From positions 334,310 through 398,309 of the forward strand of contig JAGFNQ010000889.1 in NCBI GenBank assembly GCA_024364735.1: 64,000 bases of DNA. Direction: 5' to 3'. Both the position numbers and the translations under genes were made by a program. This stretch comes from Boesenbergia rotunda. Lineage: Eukaryota > Streptophyta > Magnoliopsida > Zingiberales > Zingiberaceae. Positions 34,970-46,711 of this stretch are shown here, in pieces (the first letter of the stretch is position 1; every line of letters begins with the position of its first letter). Below the pieces are notes generated by a model. It was not told the DNA's origin, searched no databases, and saw only the letters and a list, made by a program, of their open reading frames with translations.

Positions 34970-35420
34970 TGATATGGAGGATTCTAGCCTGGAGGGCTAG
35001 GTGTTGGAAAAATCCTAACCTGGAGGGTTAGGTGTGAAAAATCCTAGCTTGGAGGGCTAGGTGTTGGAAAAGTCCTAATTCGGAAGGGTTGGGTGAAAAG
35101 TCCTAGCTTGGAGGGCTAGGTGAAAAGTCCTAACTTGGAGGGTTAGGTGCAAATTCCCATCCTGGAGAATTAGGTGAAAAAGTCCTGGCTTGGAGGGTCA
35201 GGTGCCTAGCTTGGAGGGCTAGGTTGGATGAAATTCTGACTCGGAAGGGTTGGGTGAAAAGTCATAGCTTGGAGGGCTAGGTGAAAAGTCCTAGCTTGGA
35301 GGGCTAGGTGAAAAGTCCTAACTTGGAGGGTTAGGTGCAAATTCCCAACTTGGAGAGTTAGATGGAAAATCCTTAGCTTGGAGGGCTAAGGTGGATGGAA
35401 ACTTAACTTGGAGGGCTGAG
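34970..35420 (+). repeat. Array of CCTAGCTTGGAGGGCTAGG hairpin-like units, B1 5' LTR
   Basis: More than ten units of about 20-30 bp, each an imperfect inverted repeat (CCTAGC...GCTAGG or CCTAAC...GTTAGG) separated by TGAAAAGT. The same array recurs at 44565-44995 and, shorter, at 55375-55590. Confidence 0.88.
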
Positions 35421-35424
35421 TTTG

Positions 35425-36095
35425 AGTCCCTGGATCGGTCTGGTGATCGATCAGGGATTCTGGCACACTGCTCCATCGTGGATCGGTCTGGTGACCGATC
35501 CAGCGATGACTGATCGGTCGGGTGACCGATCAGGGAGCACACAGTGAGGTTGGGAACCTACTGTGTTGCTCCTGATCGATCTTGTGACCGATCAGGGAGT
35601 ATGCGTTTCACCCATTGACTGGCTCTTGATCGGTCTGGTGACCGATCAGGGAGCGAGCAGTGAGGTTGAGTTCCCTTGCTGAACTGCTCCTGATCGGTCT
35701 GGTGACCGATCAGGATCACTGTGCAGATCGTTCTGGTGAACGATCCAGCTTCGCGGGCTTCTCACTAAGATCGATCAGGATGGTTCCTGATCGGTCTGGT
35801 GATGACCTGATCGGACTGCTGACCGATCAGGTGACACCCTGATCGGTCAGTTGACCGATCAGAAGGCTTAGCCTGTGAAACTCAGAAATCACCCAATATA
35901 AGGGTGGATCGGTTCGGTGAACGATCCATGACCTGGGATCGGTCTGGTGATCGGTCCAGGAGAATCTCAAAGAAATCGCGATTTCTGATTGAGCGTTGGG
36001 GATCGATCAGGATGAATCCTGATCGGTCTGTAACCAGCCTGATCGGTCTGGTGACCGATCAGGAGGCTCTCTGATCGGTCAGGTGACCGATCACT
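35425..36095 (+). repeat. GATCGGTC/GACCGATC palindrome array, B1 5' LTR
   Basis: About 15 inverted repeats of the form CTGATCGGTC-TGGT-GACCGATCAG, with a short loop and spacing of 20-60 bases. The same array is present in the other B LTRs (45005-45670 and 55600-56140) and in a related form upstream of the 3' ORF in B1 and B2. Confidence 0.88.
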
Positions 36096-37123
36096 TTAAT
36101 TCAAAATGCACTGTCAGACGCTCTGATCGCGTCTGACCATATTCGATTCACTGCTGTTTATCTCTGATATTTGATTTACTGCGTGATTTGCTGCTCTAAC
36201 AGTTTGATTAAGTTACAGGTGACAGGGGCGGATTCAAACACTCAAGGAGAAGTCAAAGAGGGCTTTCCTTGGAGCAGGTTTGTCCCTTTCTCAACTCAGG
36301 TTGCAACGGCTGGAGCTGCAGGACTGAAGCCGCTGACTGAAGCTTGGCTGAGGGAGCTCAGGAAGTTCAGTAAGGGTTCAGTGTAGCTGGCGCGTTGGCA
36401 GTGAGGCAGCTGTAGGCTGCTGGAGATGAGGTCACTTGTTGCTTAGTGGAGAAACAAAAGGAACGAGAGAGTTTCGGTGGAGTAGAGTTCGACAATTCTT
36501 CAGCTTGTGCTCTTGAGTTCCAGTGCTTTGAGTTCTCCACATTAAGCTTGCTGTGTTCTTGAAGTTTCCATCATTCCAAGCAAGCAATTGAGAAGCAATC
36601 GACCATTACTTGAGCGCTTGAAGGAGAGAACAAGAAGCTTGGAGTCCGACAGTGGGAAGACACGAAGAAGGGTTCTTGCGTGAGATCGCCACTGGGTGGA
36701 GCTCAGGGAAGCTTGCTGTGTTTTTGTCCTTGCTAAGTGTTTGAGTAAGATCCTTCTCGTTGTTTCTTTGTGCTTAATCTATATCCTTGTTTGAAACACA
36801 CTGTGGAGAGGTTTCTCCACCGAGAAGGAGATTGCTGAATTATCCGGTGTTAACCGGGGCTTGATCTGCCGACGATCAAGGGATCGCCCACCTTAAGGGC
36901 ACGCCAAGGAGTAGGGGCAAGTTATCCCCGATCCTTGTAAAATCTCCTTGTTAGTGATCTTGCTAATCTTGCTAGTTAGTTTTCGGTTTTAGTTTCTGCA
37001 CATCTTGTTTTCCATACATCCACTGTGCTACTAACAACTTTTAGTACAGAAATTGTTAACTCTTCAAAGGAAAGTGATTGGCTATATTCACCCCCCCTCT
37101 CTAGCCATCTCGTCACCAACAAG

Positions 37124-37135
37124 TGGTATCAGAGC
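37124..37135 (+). other. Primer-binding site of B1
   Basis: TGGTATCAGAGC, two bases after the LTR, a perfect initiator tRNA-Met motif. Confidence 0.88.
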
Positions 37136-37179
37136 TTGGGGCTCTGTACACGGCTTAACATCCAAGAGTTCTCAACAAG

Positions 37180-38885
37180 ATGGCGTTGAGAGAAGGCTTC
37201 TCCACCACCCGACCTCCATTCTTTGATGGCGCCGACTTTCAATATTGGAGATCAAAGATGGAATACTACTTGAAGATGGATATCCACACTTGGTTCGCAG
37301 TGAAGGAGGGATTCGTTCCTCCTAAGGATGACGAAGGCAAAGAACTCGAGTCTTCACGATGGACTGCGGAACAAACTCGGAAGAGTGAAGCCGACGCGAA
37401 GGCGGTTGTCACTCTACAATGTGGAATGAACAAAGACCAACTCATCAAGGTTGGTCCTTTCACAAGTGCGAAGGACTTGTGGAACAAACTCATCGAGCTT
37501 CATGAAGGCACCCGGGACTCAAGAATTGCCAAGAGGGATTTGTTCCTCAATCAACTCCAAAATCTCTCCATGAAGGAGAATGAGTCGGTAAGTGAACTCC
37601 ATAGCCGGTTCAAGGAAGTTCTCAATGGACTTCATTCAATTGATGAAAAGGTCGAGAACCGCGACCTTGTGAGGTATGTCTTGAAAGCATTTCCAAGGAA
37701 TGCTTTGTGGTCATCCATGGTGGATGCCTACAAAGTATCCAAGGACCTATCTATTGTTAAGTTAGATGACTTATTTTGTGAGATGGAATTGCATGAAATG
37801 GCTAACAAAGGCCCCAAGGAGAAGGGGATTGCCTTAGTTGCAGGGGATCGAGCCACTAAGAAGAAGAAGGAGAAGAAGAAGGAGGTCTCTCCATCTTCAT
37901 CTTCTTCCGAATCCGAATCCATTCCGAGGAAGATGGCAGCGGCTCTTCTTCCTCCGAGATGGCAAACTTTGTGCGGAGGATGATGCGAAGAGACCGACGT
38001 TTCAAAAGTAGAGGTAACACTAGTGAATCCAAACTTGATAAGAATAATGCATCTTGTTTTGAGTGTGGTAGGAAAGGACATTTCATGAATGAATGTCCAA
38101 AGCTTAAGAAGAAGGAGGAGAAGTCCAAACGAAAAGAAGAGAGATCCAAGAAGAAGAAGAAAGCTTTGAAGGCCTCTTGGGATGAGTCATCTTCTAGCTC
38201 ATCCGATGATGAGAAGGAGGAGAAGAGCACAAGGCAAGTGGCACTCATGGCTCTTGGAGAGGAGAGCAGTGATGAATCTTCAAGCTCCTCAAACGCGGCT
38301 TCATCATCTTCGGATGATGAAGAGGTAACTCCTCCCAAGCTTGAAAAATGTTATAGAGCAATTGCATGTTTAACTAGTATGCTTAAGAAATCCAAAAATA
38401 AAGTTAAAGCATTGCAATTAGAAATTAATCAATTGAAGGCATCTAGAGATGATAACATTGATGACTTGCATGTTGAATTACTAGAAGATGAAATTAAATC
38501 GTTGAAACATGAGATTGTAAGCTTGAAATCCTCTAAGGTTGAGGAAATCAGTGATTTGCATGATAACGTGTTAGTAGAGGAAAACCAATCATTGAAGAGT
38601 GAAGTTGAGAAGCTCAAGAATATTCTTGGGAAATTCTCAAATAGCTCTAAGACCCTAGATATGATCCTAAATGCCCAAAGAGCGGTTTACAATAGGGCCG
38701 GTATTGGTTATCGCCCTAAGGAACCGTCATTTGTGTCTCTTATGTCTAGGACTGATATGAGACAATCTAGGACACCCAAAATCCAAAAGAAAGTTGTCAA
38801 GGCATGGGTGCCAAAGTCATGTTTAGTTGATGCTTTAGGTCCCAAGGATTGGGTACCTAAGACTTCTATTTTTCGAATTGTGTAG
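37180..38885 (+). pseudogene. gag: gag of B1 (UBN2 capsid plus CCHC nucleocapsid), one frameshift
   Basis: The first ATG after the primer site opens MALREGFSTTRPPFFDGADF, the start of a UBN2-type gag. YWRSKMEYYLKMD, AKDLWNKLIELHEGT and KAFPRNALWSSMVDAYK follow over residues 20-190. One base lost near 37916 (TCCATTCC against TCCGATTCC in B2) ends the first frame at 37983. The remainder continues in the next frame: a Lys/Arg-rich segment, one CCHC knuckle (CFECGRKGHFMNEC, from 38052), a Ser/Asp/Glu-rich region, and a predicted coiled coil (about 38340-38640). It ends at TAG 38883-38885, which lies in frame with pol. Confidence 0.88.
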
Positions 38886-38888
38886 GTT

Positions 38889-41800
38889 ATGATTGAGGGG
38901 GAGCATCTATCAACTTGGTTCGTTGATAGTGGATGCTCCAAACACATGACCGGGGATAGATCATTGTTTACCACATTTCACAAGAAGATAGAGGTAATGT
39001 ATCATTTGGTAACAATGGTAGTCTTAAGGTCATAGGAATAGGGGACATTCAAATATCCGAATGTCTTAGAATCTCAAATATCCTTCTAGTCAAGGGGATG
39101 AAGTTTAATCTCCTAAGTGTCAGTCAATTGTGTGACACGGGTTACACAATTGACTTCCAACCAAGTCAATGTCTAGTTAGACAAACTGACACCTTGGACA
39201 CGGTACTAGTAGGAGCAAGAGTAGACAATATTTATCAAGTTTCATTTAAAAGTGCTACTAATGCTTTTGCTAAGTGTTTCATGTCAAAAGAAGAAGAGTC
39301 CACACTTTGGCACCGGAGGCTAGCACATGTGAACATGAAGAACATCCGGAAGTTGGCCAATAAGGGACTAGTTCGAGGCTTACCGAGCATCAAGTATGGA
39401 AAAGATAAACTTTGTGATGCATGCCAAATGGGTAAGCAAACTAAATCTGCACATAAAGGTAAAAGCACTGTAAGTACTTCCAATGCTTTAGATTTACTTC
39501 ATATGGATCTATTTGATTGTAGTACTATCATATCATTGAATGGAAGTAGATATTGCTTTGTGATTATTGATGATTTTACTAGATACACATGGACATACTT
39601 TTTGAAACATAAGGACCAAACCTTAGATGTGTTCATTTCTTTTTGTAGAAGGGTAGAAAATGAAAAATCATTAACCATTAAGACAATTAGAAGTGATCAT
39701 GGAGGTGAATTTCAAAACCAAAGGTTTTTATAATTTTGTCAAGACAAAGGTTACAAGCATGAGTTCTCTACTCCTAGAACACCACAACAAAATGGTGTTG
39801 TAGAGAGGAAGAACCGTGTACTTCAAGAGGCTGCACGAAGCATGCTTAATGAGTACTCACTCCCGAGTTACTTATGGGCTGAAGCTGTAAATACAGCTTG
39901 CTATGTGCAAAATCGAGTTCTCATCCATAGGTTTTTAGGAAAGACTCCCCATGAACTTTGGTTTGGGAAACCACGTACGGTTAAACACCTTAGGGTGTTT
40001 GGTTGTAAGGTGTTCATCCTAAACACCAAGGATCACCTTGGAAAGTTCACGGCAAAGGCTGATGAAGGGATACTAATCGGGTACTCCCTCGTTAGTAAAG
40101 CCTACCGAGTCTACAACAAGAAAACTAGATTAGTTGAAAAGTCTTCTGATGTGGTTTTTGAAGAAATTCCGAAATCAATTGACCAATCAGAAAATGTAGA
40201 ACGAGTTCAACTTGAACTAAGGAGACTTAGTTTGAAAGAAACTCCAAGTGTTGTTGATGGTGATGAGTCTGATGACGGTGAGCCTAGACAACCCATTGAT
40301 CAGCCGGATCCTGAGGCTGAACTTGTGTCTAGTGAACCCGTTCAAGAAGCACCACCAACACCAAGGCAAACTAGATTAGCCTCTAGTCATCCCCAAGACC
40401 AAATTGTTGGAGACATCCATCAAGGGGTTAGGACTAGATCATTCTTCCAGAATGAGGCTAATGAAGTTGCTCTAATTTCCGAAATTGAACCTAGAAAAAT
40501 TGATGAAGCATTAAATGATCCCGAATGGATTATCGCGATGCAAGATGAACTAGGTCAATTTGAAAGGAGTCAGGTTTGGGACTTAGTCCCTAGACCTAAG
40601 AGGACAACCATTATTGGAACCAAATGGGTCTTCAAGAACAAATTGAACCACAAGGGAAAAATCATTAGAAACAAGGCACGCTTGGTAGCCAAAGGCTACA
40701 GTCAAGTTGAAGGTCTTGATTATGATGAGACTTATGCTCCCGTGGCACGATTAGAGTCCATCCGATTGATGCTTGCATTTGCAGCACATCGTGGCTTCAA
40801 ATTATTTCAAATGGATGTCAAATCGGCCTTCCTAAATGGTTTGATTAGGGAAGAGATCTATGTCGAACAACCTCCGAGGTTTGAGAGTACCGAATATCCA
40901 AACCATGTGTTCAAGCTCAAAAAGTCACTTTATGGCCTTAAACAAGCACCCCGGGCTTGGTATGAGCGGTTGTCGATATTCTTGATTGAAAAGGGCTTCG
41001 TTAGAGGTCAAATAGACCCTACATTATTTCTACAAAGAGATGGTGACAATATATTTGTAGCCCAAGTATATGTCGATGACATAATTTGTGGCTCAAACAA
41101 TAAGGGCTATTTAAGTGAGTTTATTGGACACATGGAGAGTGAGTTTGAAATGAGTCTAGTGGGAGAGTTGACTTTCTTCCTTGGACTTGAAATCAAGCAA
41201 AATAGCGATGGTATCCATGTGCACCAATCAAAGTATACACAAGAAATGCTTCGAAAATTCAACATGAGTGATTCAAAAGAGGTAACCACTCCCATGGCTA
41301 TAAACACAAAATTAGATAATGATGAGAGTGGTAAACCCGTTGATCTAACTCAATATCGAAGCATGATAGGCAGTTTGCTATATCTCACAGCTAGTCGACC
41401 GGATATCCTATTTGCTGTGAGTATGTGCGCTAGATATCAAGTATGTGCCAAGGAATCTCACCTAATTGCTGTTAAGTGAATTTTGAGATATCTCAAGGGC
41501 ACAATTGGTGTAGGTCTTTGGTATCCCCGTACCGAATCTTTTGATTTGATGGGCTATACGGATTCCGACTACGCTGGATGTAAGTTGGACCGGAAAAGCA
41601 CTAGTGGGGGCTGCCAATTCTTAGGGTCGTCCTTAGTAAGTTGGTCGAGTCGGAAGCAACACTGTGTTGCTCTTTCCACTACCGAGGCAGAATATATCGC
41701 CATGGGAGAGAGTGTATCGCAATTGTTGTGGATGATTCACACCTTAGAGGACTATGGTTTGAGTTACAAGGGTGTGCAAGTGTTATGCGATAACATTAGC

Positions 41801-42013
41801 ACAATTAACTTAACCAAGAATCCAGTCCATCATTCTAGGACAAAACATATTGAAGTAAGACACCACTTCATTAGGGATCATGTAGCTAGGGGGAATATCA
41901 TACTCTCTCATGTAGAGTCAAAGTCAAACCTAACTGATATTTTCACTAAACCACTTCCCGAAAATGAATTTAGTTTCCTAAGACGGGAATTGGGAATGTG
42001 TCGCGCTTCATGA
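38889..42013 (+). pseudogene. pol: pol of B1: protease, integrase, RT, RNase H
   Basis: It begins at an ATG three bases after the gag UAG. The protease keeps the WFVDSGCSKHMTG catalytic motif. A one-base loss near 38990 shifts the frame. From 39098 a single frame then runs to 42013 except for TAA at 39731-39733 (Glu in B2) and TGA at 41477-41479 (Trp in B2). Integrase: HRRLAHVNMKNI...CDACQ zinc motif (39312-39430), DLFDCSTI, RSDHGGEF and [12 protein letters not shown], the DDE core. [52 protein letters not shown]. RNase H: GYTDSDYAGC, STTEAEYIAM, DNISTINL, TKHIEVRHHFIRD. It carried out cDNA synthesis and insertion before these lesions. Confidence 0.9.
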
Positions 42014-43197
42014 TTTTCGAATTGCATTCAAAACCCTTCATGGTTATTTCGAAATTGTTGGGAACAATTGGGTAACTTTGGGAACATCTCACACAAAATA
42101 TAAGGTTTAACAAAACGTTTTTGTTTGCTAGATATGGGGTGAGATGTTAGGATCAACTCAATTTCTCAAAATGTCATTGCATCACTTGAGAAATTAAGTT
42201 GACGAGATAATAATCACGGTGGTGACCAAGTATGGGGAAAACCAATGCATAACATATGTGTATTTGGTCCTATGATCATACTTGGACATTCCAATCAAGG
42301 CAACTTGATTGGAAATTTGGATTTGGAATCAAAACTTGGCTGAATTTGCTTGAGTTATTAGTTTGACTCCATTTAGATGGGTCAAAGTGTTTGTTGAACT
42401 CATAAGGACTTTTGATTCTTGTTCAGGGATCAATTTTAGTCATGAGGACTTGTCCAAGTTCGACAAAATCCATCAAATATCGTTTGGAAATTTCAGAAAT
42501 TCTGAAACTGAACATTTCAGTTCGTATCAGGGTGTATCAGGAACCCTGATCGGTCACCGGACCGATCAGGAATATGGCTGATAGGTCTCCAGACCGATCT
42601 GGCTCCTTCCTTTGGTGATCGGTCCACAGACCGATCAGAGAGGTAGCAGTGACTTTCCGAACCTTTTGACCAAGGACTCTGAGCCAGCCTAGATCGGTCC
42701 CCGGACCGATCTGGCACCCTGTGGGGTCCACAGACCGATCAGGGAGCTCAGAGGTAGTTCTCCGGACCCTACTGATCGTATCCTGATCGGTCACCCGACC
42801 GATCAGGATCGCGTCTGATCGGTCATCCGACCGATCAGGAACATTCCAGTCCGATCAGGTTGTAGCCTGATCGGTCTGGACACGATCAGATCGAACGGTG
42901 ATCCGATCAAACGCATTAAATTCCGGTTGATGGATCGATCCACCAACCGATTAACTTCGCGAAAACCTCTTATCGGCCGAACCCTAGCGTCGAAAACCTC
43001 CCACTCGCGCATCCTTTGCTTCATGCGAAATCTCCTCAGTGCCTTCCCCTTCCTCTTGCGAGTGTGTTCTGGTGGCTCTGAGAAGATCTTCCGAGTCCTG
43101 TGACGTCTCTCTCGGAACAAACTTGCGACCAGTTCTTGCGCCGGGAGTCTTGTCCTGCGCACGTTTTCTTCCCCTTAAAACTTGGAGAAACTCTTCA
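42014..43197 (+). promoter_or_regulatory. Region between pol and 3' ORF in B1, with GATCGGTC array
   Basis: No ORF is supported. From about 42545 to 42930 it carries about eight GATCGGTC...GACCGATC inverted repeats, a kind of array otherwise seen only in the U3 of the B LTRs. A C/T-rich leader (about 42960-43195) runs up to the ATG of the 3' ORF. Its place before a separate gene suggests a promoter or leader for that gene. This is inference, and no TATA box is clear. Confidence 0.5.
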
Positions 43198-43821
43198 ATG
43201 GCACCGAAGTAAGTGTTTGGCGTCGTTTTTTTCTTTTCAAAAAGCTCATGAACTATGTGTTGGGAAGTTAATCATGTTCTGGTTTTGCTCTTGTTCCTGC
43301 TGTTGTACCGTGATCCTATGATCTTGGCCGTGACCCCCTTTCTCACCATATATATGATCGAATCTATCTATCTTTTGATTGGGTGTTATCTTATATGATC
43401 AAACCTTAAACCAAATGTGTCTTTTGATCATTGTGTCTGGGTTGTATTCTCTGATTGGGTTCTATCCTCTATGATCAATCCTTGATCATGATCATTGTGT
43501 TTCCATCTATGCCCAAATTGATTAAATCCTATGTCTAACCAATCAAAATCCGTTAGAAAGTCTTCCAAGGGCAAGGAACCTACTGAGGGCAGCACGAGGG
43601 GGAAAGCTCCTTCCTCCTCTGCCCCTTCCAGAAGGCCACAACCTTCTTCTAGCTCTCGGTTCCCAAATGCGGCCTGTGAACAGACATGGTATGATGAGTG
43701 GCGCAACCACACATTTCCGAGAGGTGCACCTTCTTCGAGTACTGCCCCAAGGTCCCTGGCTCCTACTGACACCACGATGGATGATCTCGTGGATGATGAC
43801 GACCCTCCAGCAGATGTTTGA
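43198..43821 (+). CDS. 3' ORF of B1, two exons, internally deleted copy
   Basis: Exon 1 is 43198-43208 (ATGGCACCGAA). A GTAAGT donor opens an intron 43209-43556 ending CCGTTAG, and exon 2 is 43557-43821. Unspliced, the ATG meets a stop after four codons. Spliced, it encodes 91 residues: MAPKKSSKGKEPTEGS, a Ser/Pro/Arg-rich stretch, and an acidic end with DDLVDDDDPP. B2 has the same exon-intron plan with a much longer exon 2 that contains a folded-domain-like segment. B1 seems to have lost that segment. SIRE/Maximus elements often carry an extra ORF here, sometimes called envelope-like, but this product shows no signal peptide or membrane segment. Splicing is inferred from the two copies. Confidence 0.6.
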
Positions 43822-44427
43822 GCTTCGCTATATCTTACCTTTCTCTTTGGATGATTTCCTGTGTTGTATGACTTTTGGGCTGTATGCTCTGTGACTTGAT
43901 TATTGTGGCCTTGTGTCACACGTATTTTGCTACTTGTCTGGATGTCTTATGTTTTGACTTGTCTGACTTTGCTTCACATGCTTATCTGATATTCGTATAT
44001 CTATTGTTGATGCCATGAGTTTTATCTGCATGATTGCTCACTTGCCATGTTCATGTTTACAATGTCATGTCTACTTGATACTTATGAATATTATGGCATG
44101 TCTTGCGAGTTTATACTTCAGACTCATATGATGCATGTGATTGCTCACTTTCCATATGCATGTGATTACTTCAGACTCATATGATCATATGCTTATCATT
44201 TTTCCATAAAACCATTATTGTTTTGGGATTCCCCTAGGGTTGAGGGGGAGTAAGGTTGAACTTAACAACCCGTCTAGACCCTTTTCGTGTTCGACAAAGG
44301 GGGAGAGTGTGGTTGGTTAAGTTTAGGATGATCATGTTGTAGGGAGAGGATCTGGATTCCCCTATGATTCTAAATTTGGAAAACTTGATTAAGAATCCCT
44401 AAACTTAAAATCAGGTTGTCAAACAAC
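43822..44427 (+). other. 3' untranslated region of B1
   Basis: T-rich non-coding DNA. Two extra purine tracts, GTTGAGGGGGAGTAAGG near 44240 and GACAAAGGGGGAGAG near 44293, precede the true polypurine tract. A TGTTTTGACTTGTCTGACTT-like wording and repeated CATATGATC words are seen. Confidence 0.6.
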
Positions 44428-44440
44428 AAAAAGGGGGAGA
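44428..44440 (+). other. Polypurine tract of B1
   Basis: AAAAAGGGGGAGA directly before the 3' LTR. Confidence 0.85.
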
Positions 44441-44441
44441 T

Positions 44442-46711
44442 TGTTGATGCAGTCTTGTCCTGATTGTTGTTTTGGTGTTGACAACGGTTTTAGTTTAGGT
44501 TGATGATAATGATGATTATGATTAAGTCTTAATCGAGGATTAGACATGATATGAAGGATTCTAGCCTGGAGGGCTAGGTGTTGGAAAAATCCTAACCTGG
44601 AGGGTTAGGTGTGAAAAATCCTAGCTTGGAGGGCTAGGTGTTGAAAAGTCCTGATTCGGAAGGGTTGGGTGAAAAGTCCTAGCTTGGAGGGCTAGGTGAA
44701 AAGTCCTAACTTGGAGGGTTAGGTGCAAATTCCCATCCTGGAGAATTAGGTGAAAAAGTCCTGGCTTGGAGGGTCAGATGCCTAGCTTGGAGGGCTAGGT
44801 TGGATGAAGTTCTAACTCGGAAGGGTTGGGTGAAAAGTCCTAGCTTGGAGGGCTAGGTGAAAAGTCCTAGCTTGGAGGGCTAGGTGAAAAGTCCTAACTT
44901 GGAGGGTTAAGTGCAAATTCCCAACTTGGAGAGTTAGATGGAAAATCCTTAGCTTGGAGGGCTAAGGTGGATGGAAACTTAGCTTGGAGGGCTGAGTTTA
45001 AGTCCCTGGATCGGTCTGGTGATCGATCAGGGATTCTGGCACGCTGCTCCTTCGTGGATCGGTCTGGTGACCGATCCAGCGATGACTGATCGGTCGGGTG
45101 ACCGATCAGGGAGCACACAGTCAGGTTGGGAACCTACTGTGCTGCTCCTGATCGATCTGGTGACCAATCAGGGAGTATGCGTTTCACCCATTGACTGGCT
45201 CCTGATCGGTCTGGTGACCGATCAGGGAGCGAGAAGTGAGGTTGAGTTCCCTTGCTGAACTGCTACTGATCGGTCAGATGACCGATCAGGATCACTGTGC
45301 AGATCGTTCTGGTGAACGATCCAGCTTCGCGGGCTTCTCACTAAGATCGATCAGGACGGTTCCTGATCGGTCTGGTGATGACCTGATCGGACTGCTGACC
45401 GATCAGGTGACACCCTGATCGGTCGGGTGACCGATCAGAAGGATTAGCCTGCGAAACTCAGAAATCGCCCAATATAAGGGTGGATCGGTCCGGTGAACGA
45501 TCCACGACCTCGGATCGGTCTGGTGATCGGTCCAGGAGAATCTCAAAGAAATCGCGATTTCTGATTGAGCGTTGGGGATCGATCAGGACGGAGCCTGATC
45601 GGTCTGGAACCAGCCTGATCTGTCCGGTGACCGATCAGGAGGCTCTCTGATCGGTCGGGTGACCGATCACTTTAATTCAAAATGCACTGTCAGACGCTCT
45701 GATCACGTCTGAACATATCCGATTCGCTACTGTTTATCTCTGATATTTGATTTACTGTGTGATTTGTTGCTCTAACAGTCTGATTAAGTTACAGGTGACA
45801 AGGAAGGATTCAAACACTCAAGGAGAAGTCAAAGAGGGCTTTCCTTGGAGCAGGTTTGTCCATTTCTCAACTCAGGTTGCAACGGCTGGAGCTGCAGTAC
45901 TGAAGCTGCTGATTGAAGCTTGGCTGAGGGAGCTCAGGAAGTTCAGTTAGGGTTCAGTGTAGCTGGCGTTGGCAGTGAGGCAGCTGGAGGCTGCTGGAGA
46001 TGAGGTCACTTGTTGCTTAGCGGAGAAACAAAAGGAACGAAAGACAGCTTCGATGAAAAAAAAAGAGAAAAAGAGTTCGACAGTTCTTCAGCTTGTGCTC
46101 TTGAGTTCCAGTGCTTTGAGTTCTCCACATTAAGCTTGCTGTGTTCTTGAAGTTTCAATTATTCCAAGCAAGCAATTGAGAAGCAATCGACCATTACTTG
46201 AGCGCTTGAAGGAGAGAACAAGAAGCTTGGAGTCCGACAGTGGGAAGACACGAAGAAGGGTTCTTGCGTGAGATCGCCACTGGGTGGAGCTCAGGGAAGC
46301 TTGCTGTGTTTTTGTCCTTGCTAAGTGTTTGAGTAAGATCCTTCTCGTTTATTTCTTTGTGCTTAATCTATATCCTTGTTTGAAACACACTGTGGAGAGG
46401 TTTCTCCACCGAGAAGGAGATTGCTGAATTATCCGTTGTTAACCGGGGCTTGATCTGCCGACGATCAAGGGATCGCCCACCTTAAGGGCACGCCAAGGAG
46501 TAGGGGCAAGTTATCCCCGAACCTTGTAAAATCTCCTTGTTAGAGATCTTGCTAATCTTGCTAGTTAGTTTTCGGTTTTAGTTTCTGCACATCCTGTTTT
46601 CCATACTTCCGCTGTGCTACTAACAACCTCAAGTGCAGAAACTTGCTAACTCTTCAAAGGAAAAGCGATTGGCTATATTCCCCCCCCTCTCTAGCCATCT
46701 CGTCACCAACA
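44442..46711 (+). repeat. 3' LTR of B1
   Basis: 2270 bp, same module order as the 5' LTR: hairpin units at 44565-44995, GATCGGTC array at 45005-45670, GAGGTTTCTCCACC block near 46395. It ends GTCACCAACA. The right flank is unrelated to the left flank. Confidence 0.9.

Larger units (their letters stand above)
34865..37121 (+). repeat. 5' LTR of B1
   Basis: TGTTGATGCAG...CACCAACA. Its order is a hairpin-unit array (34970-35420), a GATCGGTC array (35425-36095), an A/T-richer stretch with TTACAGGTGACAGG, the block GAGGTTTCTCCACCGAGAAGG near 36808, and the terminal CTATATTCACCCCCCC block. A TATAAGG at 35897-35903 lies inside the array. No better TATA box is evident. Confidence 0.9.
34865..46711 (+). 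mobile_element. Element B1: full-length SIRE/Maximus-like Ty1-copia retrotransposon (11.8 kb)
   Basis: LTRs of 2257 and 2270 bp (34865-37121 and 44442-46711), a perfect tRNA-iMet primer site, gag, pol in the Ty1-copia order (protease, integrase, RT, RNase H), a third 3' ORF, and the polypurine tract AAAAAGGGGGAGA. Gag has one frameshift and pol one frameshift plus two stops, so B1 is inactive. Flanking 5-mers differ (GAACC on the left, CCACT on the right), and the gag of G does not resume on the right. That indicates a rearrangement or inter-element recombination after insertion. By eye the LTRs differ by roughly 3 per cent. Confidence 0.92.

Noticed and set aside
35425..36095. Regular palindromic repeats that resemble a CRISPR array or replication iterons
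   Set aside because: Spacers are not unique or of fixed length, the array lies in an LTR and repeats in every B-family LTR, and the genome is eukaryotic. It is an LTR-internal repeat.
37856..38338. 160-residue minus-strand Ser/Leu/Phe-rich ORF
   Set aside because: It is the antisense shadow of the Lys/Glu/Ser-rich linker of the B1 gag.
42803..43162. 119-residue minus-strand Arg-rich ORF upstream of the B1 3' gene
   Set aside because: It overlaps the palindrome array and leader, is not conserved in B2 at the same place, and has no domain.
43531..43821. Reading the B1 3' ORF as unspliced, starting MSNQSKSVRKSS
   Set aside because: B2 has no matching upstream start in that frame, whereas the ATG-donor-acceptor arrangement is present in both copies. 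The unspliced start is still possible for B1 alone.
43198..43821. Calling the 3' ORF an envelope gene
   Set aside because: Position fits the SIRE envelope-like ORF, but no signal peptide, membrane segment or glycosylation-rich ectodomain is visible in either copy.
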